64,000 nt of DNA from Anthostomella pinea. Taxonomy: Eukaryota > Ascomycota > Sordariomycetes > Xylariales > Xylariaceae. The stretch is from the NCBI GenBank assembly GCA_963556695.1, contig CAUWAG010000013.1:1178001-1242000 (forward strand). The letters are read 5' to 3'. Positions within the stretch are counted from its first letter, which is position 1. Every line of letters starts with the position of its first letter. Shown piece by piece: positions 21,287 to 31,476 of this stretch. Below the pieces are notes generated by a model that worked only from the letters and a program-made list of their open reading frames with translations, was not told where the DNA came from and ran no database searches. A program made the translations under genes and the position numbers.

Positions 21287-24200
21287 TTCCAACCCAGAAC
21301 GCAACTGCGTATTATTGGTTTTGAAAGGACATTGTCAGATGGGGACTCCAATTCCAAAAAAGGGCTGAAGCACTCGGCAACTGGCAATATATTGAGGCAA
21401 GGGTAACTACTCCATGGCCAACAACACCAACGCCTCCGGATATCCTATCAGAAGAGTATTTAAAGAAGTCTACCAGAACTGCTCAAACAGCAGTGGAAGA
21501 AGGACGAGTCCTTGCTTCACACCTTACAACAGAAGGAGCAGCTGACTTCAAGATGAGCATCACCCTATTCGAGTACAAAGACAAGATCTATTAGCGAACC
21601 AAGGCCTCCATATCCGAACTTACTAAGTGAACTCTCAAAACCGTCGATCTTACTATACAGGAGAGCAAACTACTCTCTGAACAAAACCTCTGCCCGTGGT
21701 ACTAAGAGCTCGCAATTAAAGGAGTCATCTACAGTGAGAATATCATACACCAGGCCCAAGTTGACTACCGTGCCATTATATCAATGGTCAACAAGGGGGT
21801 ACAAAAAAAGAAAAAGAAGGATTTTTATCAGCTGGATTGAAGAGTGGGAGTTGGTTATGGCCAGGGCTATAAAAGCCAGGGTCTCTAAGGCTCTATCTCT
21901 AGCAACGTGGTTTAATGACTTCATAGTCGATATTGCCTTGATGAACTCTAATTAGTCTTCTCAAGCCAGGGCAAACAAGAAAGAAGGAGTGCTTAAAGGC
22001 AGTATTTTATACTCCCAGATAGCCTCTGACCTCCACGATGACTGGATAACAACGCGCGCCATTACCAATCCTTTGAAGGGATAGAAAGCGGGTTTCCCAG
22101 CCCTTTATAGAGAACAGCCTGATGATACATGAGACTCAATTGGAGACCAGAGAGAAAAGGAGCATCCTCAAGAACAATCAGACGCAAGAGGCAGAGGCTA
22201 CAGTGGAGGAAACAACAACCAGAGACAGCAAGGGGGCTTAAAAGGTGGATCAAGAGGAGGTTTCAGAGGAGGAAGTCAGGGAGCTTCTGACAAAAGGGGT
22301 CAAGACGGCCAAGAAGCTCCCTTAATCACTCAAGCATGCAAGAGATGCTATTATAAAGGGCACCACTTCATAGGGTGCTTTTACCTCTTCCCAAACAAGC
22401 GACCAATTAGATAGAAAGTCCACCACGGTATAGAGCGAATGGTCAAAAAACTGCTTGAAAGAGACAACAATCTATCAGAGGAAGTGGCACGAATTTCCAA
22501 GAGACAGACACCGCGCAATTGACTCGCAAAAAGGGGTAAGAGAGTACAACATGTGCCAACACACGCAAAGAAGGCAGCAGCATCTTATCTAGCAAATAAT
22601 ACGAAGTCCTTCTACGCAACTGCCCCTTACCCCTTACTCAACTCGTCAATCCTCGACTCTGGCACAACCTTACATATCTTCAATGTTATCACTTACTTTA
22701 ATAACTTTCACAGAGCTCTAACAAGTGATGGAGTATATACAGGAGACACCTTCATACCAATCCTAGGATACGGAGAAGTAGACATCACTGCTCATGACTC
22801 ACTGGGACCATTCATCTTGATACTATGAAATGTCACCTTCTGTGAAGGATTTGTGACAAACCTTGTATCTTTATGACAACTCAAAAAGCTTGGATATTAC
22901 TGGGATAACAAACCTCCTAATAACTATGTCAGACGAAAGGATGATTCAGTGGTGTTCAAACTCACGGATAAGTTTGGGCAATGGGTTGTGGAGGACATAC
23001 CCCTCGGCGAAACCAAAGCGTCCTTTGCCCTGCAGAGGAGGATGATCAACTCCAGAACAGAAAGAGCTCCAAATAAGGGTAACGAGAACCTCTGGCACTG
23101 GCGACTAGGGCATCCTAGCCCTGAAATAATCGCCCAGATTACAAAGCATGTTAGAGGAGTGAGAATTAAGGGTCCCTCTACTGCTCAGTGTGACAGGTAT
23201 GGCAAGGCCAAAATCAAGAAACAGATACGAAGAACATCTAGGCGACCGTCAACCAAGCCAGGTAGCATCCTGTCTATTAATTTCCTTGATCTTAAGAAGG
23301 ACTCAGATGGCTACTAGAGTATTATATTTGTCACTTACAGATACCCCGGATATGTGTGGGCATACTTCTTGAAAAGGAGAACTGCAGACAATATAATTAG
23401 TGCCCTCTAAAGCATTGTCAGTATGCTGAAAATACGGTTCCAGATCGACGTTGAGGCCATGGGAAGCAGACAACAAGTTCACAAAGTCAAAGGACATTAA
23501 AGACTTCATCAAAGATAACCACATCCAAATCAAGCCCTCTTCACCTCACACCCAAGACCAAAATGGAGGCGCTGAACGCTTGGGGGGTGTAATCAGAGCG
23601 AAAGCTCTTGCCATGCGCAGCGGAGCCAAGCTTCCAACATATCTCTGGCGTCACATCTACACTGCAGCAGTGTATCTCCACAACCGAATACCATCCTGGC
23701 ACCACAACTGGAAGACCACATATGAGATGTTCTTCCAATATCTGTCATTTTGAGACGGCCTAGTTACCCCTGACTGCAGAACAATGCATACACACCTATG
23801 AGCATATGGCTACAAAATATTTGCAATGACTGCTGTCACACAGGAGAAGAAGGACCGCCTCAAGAAGCTGAACCCAAAAGCCTGAGTTGGCTATCTTGTG
23901 GGATATAACGCAACCAATATCTATCTGGTCTGGAACCCATTAACCAGCAAAGTCCATGCTATGCATGATGTGATAGCAGACAAGGATTAGATATTCTCAG
24001 AAGACTTGAGCGACCTTAAGGACGACCTCCTGTATGTCAGCGAGAAATAACTAATATTATTTCTAAATAGACATGAGATACCATCCAAAATCCTAGAGGA
24101 CATTCTAGTGTACCAGGAAGATGAAGATCTTAGCAGATTAATATAGGAGCACCTAGACAGAGATAAGATGGACCTGAGTAGTAATGGTACAGAAGATACC

Positions 24201-26290
24201 CAGGACAAAGCCAACACAAATAGTAGCAAAGGGACTGATCACCCCTATATATCTACCGTGTTTGAGCCATACCTGACTCAAGAACCCACTCCTCCGCCTC
24301 TGGCAGCACTGTTGGCTGCTACTATCAGAGAGCATGTAGAAGGCCAGGTCAAAGCATCGTGCTCCCAGCGAGCAAAAGAAAGGTTAGATGCCTGCTTATT
24401 ACCTTCAACTGGGGACGCTCAGGCCATACAAAATCGCCACAGGAATTGGGAAGCAGCATTCAATGCTGGACGTGTTGCCAATCATATTTGTTTGATAGAT
24501 GGCAGGCCGGTGAGCAAAGCCAAGTATAACAAGTACAGAACCTACGGCTCTCGCCCTAGTGCGAAACCATCACACCAAGGAAATCATCACGGCCCAGCCT
24601 TAATACCTATAAAAGTAAGGAAGATACATCAACGATTATTATTACCAGAGCCAAAGAACTGGCAAGGTGTCAAGAACCATCTCTACAAGGCTGAGTGGCG
24701 TCAAGCCAAGGTTAACCATATCAGCAGCCACAATGAAATAGAATCATTGATAATCACTGATAAATCAGCAACAAATGAACACCAAATCCTGGACTATATC
24801 TGGGTATACAAGTACAAGTTTGACAAGCACGGCTTCTTAAGCAAGTGCAAAGCACGCCTCGTGGTTCGCGGTGACCAGCAGAATAAGAACATCTATGAGG
24901 ATACCTACATATCAACTCTCGGAGGCAGATCTTTCAGAGCTCTCATGGCAATCGCAGCCCGCTTCAATTTTGAGCTCATTCAATACGATGCCGTCAACGC
25001 CTTTATCAACACGGACCTAGAAAAGGAAATCTTTATAAAAATTCGACAAGGGCATTGTGAACAAGGAAAGGTCCTCTTGCTAAAGAAGGCTCTATACAGA
25101 TTACGGCAATCTATTTTGTTATGGCAAAAGCATTTCACCAAAACTCTCACAGACCTTAGCTTCAAACCAGTCGCTCACAAACCCTGTTGCTTCACAAAGG
25201 ATGACATGATCATCTTCTTCCATGTGGATAATATCATGATGGCCTTCAAAGAACACCATTAGGACTCTATAAAAGTGGTCACAAAGAAGCTCAAAATTAC
25301 CTATAATCTGACAGGAAGAGAGCCACTACAATGGTTCTTGGGCATAGAGATCATTAGGGACTGAAAACAGCGGCTCATCTAGCTGTCTCAAGCCTCATAT
25401 ATCGATAAGATTACAAGCCATATTGACTGCAACAAGAAGTGCTAAGAGATCCCCATGAAGCCTCAAGAACTTCTCTCAAGCGACGAGCTTGCCTCGCCAG
25501 CCTCAATCAACAGATACCAAAAGAAGATCGGATTGATCCTGTACGCAGCGGTGATCACACGACTCGATATCTCTTTTGCTGCCTCTCAGCTTTCATGCTT
25601 TAATACTAATCCAAACAATTTATATGCTGCTGCCGCAGAGCACCTATTAAAGTACCTGAAGGGTACCAAGTCTTTTGCTCTTCAATTAGGGGGTAAAGAT
25701 CTGCTTGAAACATAGAGTGATGCATTGTTTGCTGACAACTGTCTTGACCGAAAGAGTTCACAAGCATATGTAATGAAGCTATTTAGAGGCATTATTGGCT
25801 AGAGAGCGAACAAAACAAGACACAGTGACAACCTCAACAACAGAGGTAGAACTGTTATTCCTTGCTCAAGTAGCCAAGGAAGTGATGTTTGTTTCGCGCC
25901 TCCTTAGAGAAATTGGCGTATCTTTGGACTATCCAACTCTCTGGATCTGGTGTGACAACCAACATACCATCAAGTTGGTGCGGAAGGACCTCTAAACACT
26001 TCAAACAAAGCTCAAGCACGTCGATATCCATAACCACTGGCTAAAGGAAGCTCAACGCAACAGGAAGATAGACGTCGAGTACGTCCAGAGCAAAATGGTG
26101 CTTGTAGACAGCCTGACCAAGGCGCTGCCAGCACCAAAGTTCAAGACATTCAAGGAGCAAGTGAGGCTGACAGATATCCATGAGAGACTTGCAGCCCGCA
26201 AGCTACAAGAACTCAAAGATGACCTCAAACAGGAAGAGCAACAGACTGAATACTCAGGAACAACGCCAATGGAAGGAGTTGTTCCTTGGA
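21287..26290 (+). pseudogene. Copia Gag-Pol polyprotein relic
   Basis: Readable domains in order: Gag with a CX2CX4HX4C zinc knuckle at 22337-22378; protease with the DSG triad at 22665-22673; the GAG-pre-integrase motif LWHWRLGHPSPE near 23090; an integrase core with SSPHTQDQNGGAERLGG near 23540-23585; copia RT with KARLVVRGDQQ (about 24850) and YDAVNAFINTDLEKEIF (about 24985); RNase H with TSTTEVELLFLAQVAKE and the C-terminal KHVDIHNHW/VDSLTKALP tail (about 25835-26130). The RT box reads HVDN instead of YVDD near 25225, replacing a catalytic Asp by Asn. More than a dozen in-frame stops split it, so it is non-autonomous. Confidence 0.9.
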
Positions 26291-26295
26291 GGGTG

Positions 26296-26444
26296 TGTTA
26301 AATAAGAGCTAGAGATAGATACCGGAAGATCTCCAGTAGGGCAGAGACGCACAGGGCATCTAACCCACCAAGAAGACAAATAATCAATCTCTGCATGCAG
26401 AGCAGAATAATCAATAAAATCAATCAACATCCGTGTATTCAACG
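26296..26444 (+). repeat. 3' LTR of the copia element
   Basis: 149 bp, begins TGTTAAATAAGAG after the purine-rich GGAGGGTG. Compared with the 5' LTR, most differences are G->A or C->T. The last base is G instead of A (TATTCAACG). Confidence 0.92.
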
Positions 26445-27732
26445 ATATATAACAACCACTTTTTCATAACTTTTAATATATAAGGTCTATATAAATGAAA
26501 CTTCGTACGTATATAGTTATCTAAGTTAGTATATGTGAGAATTTGTCGTGCGGAATATTCAGTTCATACATGCGTGTTCATTGGTTGTTCTAAGTCTACC
26601 TGGTGTGGACGGATTTACACTTAAATACGGCTGCAGTGCGTCTATCCGTGGTGGTAACGGAGCTGAGTGACAACTATCCCACTCACAGGTACAGACCACC
26701 TAGGGATACATCATAAGCCACCACCACATCCGATAGTATATAATATTTCAAAGCCGTTTATTTTTAAGTATTTTATTTCTTGAATCATTTATGGTCGTGT
26801 AAGATGTAGTCCTCCATACAATTTATATGGGAAACAAGGTCGGCATAGACCTCGGGCTAAATCTATTATAACTTTCTATTGCCTTATACCACGGCTTTAA
26901 GGCGTATATTATTTTGATGCTGTATCATTCTTCTACTTACAGGAATTTTGCTAAAATTATACAATGTGAATAGCCTCAGTTACGTATAGGTGCAAATTGG
27001 GGTGTTTTGGTGGTGATAGTGGGGTTTGGCTGTACGAGATGTGGGGGTGTACGAGAAGTAGGGGGGGGATGGTGTCAAACAGCGTGTATTATGGTTGATC
27101 TGGTTGATAACGTGTATTCTGGTCATTCTGATTTGAGTGTTGTCTTTCTGTGAAAATCCTTCTGTGGGCTAGGTGGCCTAAAAATGCCCTATTGGCCTTG
27201 TTGGTGCACTGCCACCTCCCTGAACGCCACGGTGGCTTGTGCGCCATCCAACAGATGGTACCTTGGTAACCCATGGCAGTCCATATGGCGGTACAATCAA
27301 TTCCACTAGAGGTACCCATGCAGAGTGCGGCTCACAAACGAATGCATTTGTCGGGGTTGACGAAGTTGGTGATCCTGTCGTGGTACGGTGCACCTCAAGT
27401 CTGTGCCACTCCCCGGCCAGCTCATGTTGCTCCATAGGTAGGCACTTCGTGACACCGTATACACGAGGGAATGGATAACATGACTTGTTGTGTCGGCCCA
27501 GGTGCGGGTTGATGAGTCAGGGGGGAGTGAATGCCAACATGACACGGAAGCAAACGTATAAGTCATCCGGCTCCGTAGCGCTGCCACACCATTCTTATGT
27601 CAACATTCAATGTCTTCAAGCCCGTTTCAGATTCACGCCGTGCCTATAAAGCTGTCAACGCACGCCCAAGTGCCAGGACCTGGGCCAAAGTGCTAGGCCG
27701 CACGCGTTGGGTATTAGAAGCTTTCGCCAAAC
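26445..27732. other. Intergenic, partly AT-rich, no gene
   Basis: The first 550 bases are AT-rich with RIP-like composition and a GC-richer patch at about 26590-26720. 27000-27600 returns to normal GC with only short overlapping frames. Nothing recognisable. Confidence 0.5.
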
Positions 27733-29221
27733 ATGGATTCGACGAGCAGTTCCAGCCCAGCCCAAAAGAGCGCAAGCTACATCGATCCGTCTATTCCCAG
27801 CTACCCGTCGAGAGGAAATATCAATAGGGCCGAAAGCGAAACCGAGTCGATGGACAGCTACGACCTCTCCTTCGAAGAGAGGCTCCCAAAAATCCGCGAA
27901 TTGTGTCAAATGATCTGGCCAGAGATCAATCATACGCATACGCAGGTCGCAGAACTTCGAGGCGGCGGCTGGAACAAGATCATCTCAATCGAAACATTGG
28001 AAGATGATGTTGTCCATCAGTACATCCTCCGCATCCCTATGGATCCGTTCGATGTCAGTCAGAACGTGGCCATTCTCACATATCTATGGGGCTGCACCCC
28101 TTTCTCGATCCCAAAGGTCATTCATTTCGATACGACGCACGACAACCCACTCGACTACCCCTACATCATCATCACACGTCTAGCTGGACAGGACCTTGGG
28201 CAGTGTATGGGGACTTCACCCACTGCCAAAAGCTCGTTGTGGCTCGTGAGCTGGGTAAACTCTACCTGCAGATGCAGACAGTCACTGCTCCCAGCGCAGG
28301 TCTAATGGAGGCTGCCGACGATGGACCAAACTTGAAATCCGACTCCCCAGTCAAGTTGGCACCATTCGGCACAATGCAAGTATCGCTGCTAGGCAGACTT
28401 GACGAGTCCAAGGTCGCAGCAGAGGAGTATAGCCTCCTGACAGCTGACAACTTCCGCAATGAGCCACCAGGGCTCTCGGCCAAGGATGTCTTGCTGCTCG
28501 CATTTCGGCGGAAGATGTACTACTCAAAAGTGGAGGACTTCAGTTGGGAGGTCGACATCCAGGAACGAGCGATCAGGCGATCGAGGATATGTATGACGAT
28601 GGTCTCCTCGAAGACAAGACCATATGCCTTTGGCATACCGACTTGTTCCCCCGGTACATCATGGTCGACACCGACACCGACGAGGGCACACCTAGGATTA
28701 TTGGGGTCCTGGATTGGGACCAAGCCGGCTTTGCCCCTCGCTTCATCACTTGCAGGCCTCCTGACTGGCTTTGGGGGCCTGGTGTAGATGTGGCGAATGA
28801 GCGAGATGATGGGACAGTGCACGACGAAAACAGTACTGAAGCAGTTCTTGGAAGCCTTGTGTCTGCGTCGGAAGATGAGCCACTAGCCCCGGTCGAGCCA
28901 CAGAGTCCTGAGGCCAAAGAGATCAAGTCTGCTTTCGATTTGGCCGCCGGAGAGACTTACGTTGCTGCTGCGTACGATTCTTGACTGGTGGTTGCGAGGC
29001 GACTGCTTGATCTTGCATTATATCAAGAGTGGGATGATGATGTTCTAGAGAAGTTTGGCTGTGTTTTGGATCATTGGAAGAGCATGCGGCACCAAGACGA
29101 GGAGCTGGGAGACGAGGAGCTGGGAGATGAGGAGCTGGGAGACGAGGGAGTGGCAGACGAGGGAGTGGCAGACGAGGGAGTGGCAGACGAGGCGCTACCC
29201 ATAGCAAGAAAACCAAAATGA
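27733..29221 (+). pseudogene. APH-type (aminoglycoside phosphotransferase fold) kinase, decayed
   Basis: Fungal members of the APH/choline-kinase-like family are small-molecule kinases of mostly unknown substrate. Three frames hold one protein: 27733-28200 (ELRGGGWNKI nucleotide loop, VHQYILRIPM with the ATP-anchoring region), about 28200-28570 (AVYGDFTHCQKLVVARELG, the typical mid-domain helix) and 28577-29221 (Brenner-like HTDLFPRYIMVD and metal site GVLDWDQAGF). Lesions: a frame change at the GGG at 28198-28200, an extra 8 bases in a GCGATC duplication at 28569-28582, and a TGA at 28982 followed in frame by more family-like sequence (VVARRLLDLALYQEW). The catalytic-loop Asn is Tyr (HTDLFPRY). 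The C-terminus runs into a minisatellite. Pseudogene is most likely; introns do not explain the frame changes well. Confidence 0.8.
29096..29190 (+). repeat. 15-bp minisatellite coding DEELG and DEGVA
   Basis: Two related 15-bp units, each about three times in tandem (gacgaggagctggga then gacgagggagtggca), at the end of the APH pseudogene. In the downstream frame they code acidic pentapeptides. Confidence 0.9.
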
Positions 29222-30519
29222 TCAAAAAAACATTCCCCCGGTTCCCCACATGACAGTATAGCCCGGAACATTAGGTTCAACGCTGGCGCGCTCCGAAGAG
29301 ACACACATACAGCGACCGTTCCAGGCTGTGAATCGAGCTACACTGTACAGTATAATCCTATTGATAATTAGCAGTTGCCCACTCCCCGACTCGAACCCAA
29401 GGGGTCTCCATCGTGGTTTGCTTTCGTCTTACGACTGAGGTAAGTGGGAGTTGGTGACAGTGAGCCAATTTATCTCAATACATATGGCATGCAGCTGCAG
29501 CAGGACACCACCATCTGCCCAGCTGGTCACCTCGAGCGACGGTTGCCCCGGTGTTAATCCAGGTCTGCCCTCAGGCATGACATGGCCACTCCCCCTAAGT
29601 ACCTAGGTACCGGACATACAGCTTGTGCGTCACCTGTAACGGGCCACTGTGCACTGCTTCGGGCCCCAGAGACCGCCCGCAAGTGAAATGCATGTTCCTG
29701 TTTGTGCCCGGTGACATCCAGCCGGATGGCAGACAGTACACTGCTAATGATACGATAATTTGCGTGATCACCTGGTATAAGCGCTTGTTCCCTTCAGGCT
29801 TCTTCAGAATGATGCCTAGTTCTGGGCCACCCGCCCCTGAGTGAAAAATCCTTACTTCATACTTAGTTCTAATCGATGAGTGTGCTAACCATGATGCTTG
29901 CTTGCATTAAGCCACTACGTCCTGGGCCTCTATAACGATTTGCAGTTGCCGCTGCTCATCGAGATGCGTGGGCACTGAACCGCTCTTCGAGTCAGCCGTA
30001 TCGTTCACCTCATTGTCGACAACCCCCTTGTCCTTGTTGTCATGTCCTCCGTCGTTCCCCCCTTTCAGTATTTCCAATGCTCAAGAGGTCCTAGTATTCT
30101 CTAGATCACTGGTGTCCCCGATTGCATAGTCAGCCCATGATGTGGACATGGCCCAGGGTATAGGACTACGACATCCGGCTGTTTACAATGTCCAATTGGT
30201 ACAAAGGGTCTCATGGCATTAGCATTCGGCCTCAGGTACCCCTTTCTATAACTAGGCCTCAGGCATGAAATTAATAATATGATAACTACATAATATTAAA
30301 TTTACATGATTTGTAGGTAAACACGTAGATTTGTGATGAAACAGATGATTATCTGGTTGTTAGGGGTGTGTGTACATGTCAATCAAATCATTGGCAGTGC
30401 CTCTTGGTCTACGGCTTTTCTCCCACCACCACCACCATCCGCACCCATCTTGTCCTGTCCGCCCGTTCGCCCGTCCACAACACAACACAACACAACAAGA
30501 CACGACACGACACGACACC
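29222..30519. other. Intergenic, no gene; CA-rich leader at the right end
   Basis: 1.3 kb with no supportable gene. Around 30250-30330 it is AT-rich. Just before the next ATG (30476-30519) lie 5-bp repeats (acaac, then acgac), likely 5' UTR of the acidic gene. A tRNA-like 71-nt block at about 29381-29451 was examined and rejected. Confidence 0.5.
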
Positions 30520-31388
30520 ATGCCTCGCCGACGCCCTGGTCAAGGCGGCGCGCGCCCCTCGCGCAATGCACCGAAGAAGACCAAATTCCGCAATCTACTC
30601 CCCGGTGTCGGCTTCGACTTCAGCAAGGAGCACACCCACAAGCTGCTGGTCGGCGTCGAGTCCGACATCATCAAGGAGCGCATCCGCAGCGCGACCTCGT
30701 CCCGCGGCCTCAACAAGGACGTCATCAACCAGACGCTGGGCATGGTCTTTGAAAAATGGCCATCGAAGCCCTCGCCCGGGACCCGACCGACGAGGACGAG
30801 GACGAGGACGAGGTCATGCAAGACGCAGGCAACCATGTTGCGGCCGCAGGCCTCCCCGTCATCACCGAGACAACTTCTGGCGAGTTTCGGGCCGCGGCCA
30901 AAGATGCAGTCCCGTGGGCCAGGGGCATAGAGGGGCCGACCATGTTCAGACTGGCCGTCGCGCTCATCGCCGCGCACCATGCATACGATGCGGAAAAGCC
31001 GTATGCCGCCTATAAGCATCAGTATGGCCGACTGGCCGAGGCCGTCCGCCAGTTCTCCGAGCAGCTCATTGCCAAGGATGGCGAGGGTGGACAGGACTAC
31101 AACGCGCTTGTCATGATGCAGTACCTGCTGGACGTCGCCCTGGGTACCGACGATGAGGAGGACGACACGGTTGAGGAGCAGGACGACAAGAGCGACGACG
31201 AGGACGATGAAGAGGACGACACGCCCACGACTGGAATGAAGCGTGGAAGAGACGACGACGATGGCGACGACGATGACGATGAAGACCTGCAGTTCGGAGC
31301 CAAGCGTCGTGAGACAGGACTGAGGGAATGGGTATACTCCCAGGAGGAGAAGTTGTTGGCAGAGGACATTCGTGGCATGGACTGGTGA
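30520..31388 (+). CDS. Acidic KRGRD-type protein, unrecognised, with one-base frame break
   Basis: I do not recognise the family. The frame from ATG 30520 encodes a basic N-terminus (MPRRRPGQGG), then a compact stretch KLLVGVESDIIKERIRSAT. At a run of five A (30752-30756) the protein-like sequence moves to the next frame: VFEK then MAIEALARDPTDEDEDED. That frame continues through a helical middle (TMFRLAVALIAAHHAYDAEK, YNALVMMQYLLDVALG) into a long Asp/Glu tract and the C-terminus KRGRD...KRRETGLREWVYSQEEK. With six A it would be 289 aa. The C-terminal part recurs at 34022-34327. Nuclear location is likely from the basic/acidic clusters (inference). It is convergent with STE3, 89 bp apart. 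Confidence 0.65.
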
Positions 31389-31476
31389 TAAGCTATTGGA
31401 AAAGTAGTCGAATGATCACGCACGCGACGGACGATATTCCCCCTGAGACATGAGTTGTGTTCTACCTAATTGTGCT

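Larger units (their letters stand above)
21053..26444 (+). mobile_element. Ty1/copia LTR retrotransposon, RIP-degraded, 5.4 kb
   Basis: Two 149-bp LTRs beginning TGTT (21053-21201 and 26296-26444) enclose Gag with a CCHC knuckle, aspartic protease, integrase, reverse transcriptase and RNase H in that order, which defines Ty1/copia. The 3' LTR differs from the 5' LTR mainly by G->A and C->T, and many internal codons have become TAG/TAA/TGA. No matching 5-bp target duplication is present (AAAGG left, ATATA right), so the two ends may have been shuffled. A solo LTR of the same family lies at 46915-47063. Confidence 0.92.

Noticed and set aside
29381..29451. tRNA-like block on the minus strand (GGGTTCGAGTC T-loop word, 7-bp pairing of CCCACTT with GAGTGGG, 71 nt)
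   Set aside because: No anticodon stem can be formed, no T precedes any possible anticodon, and the T-stem relies on several wobble pairs. At best a tRNA fossil or chance.
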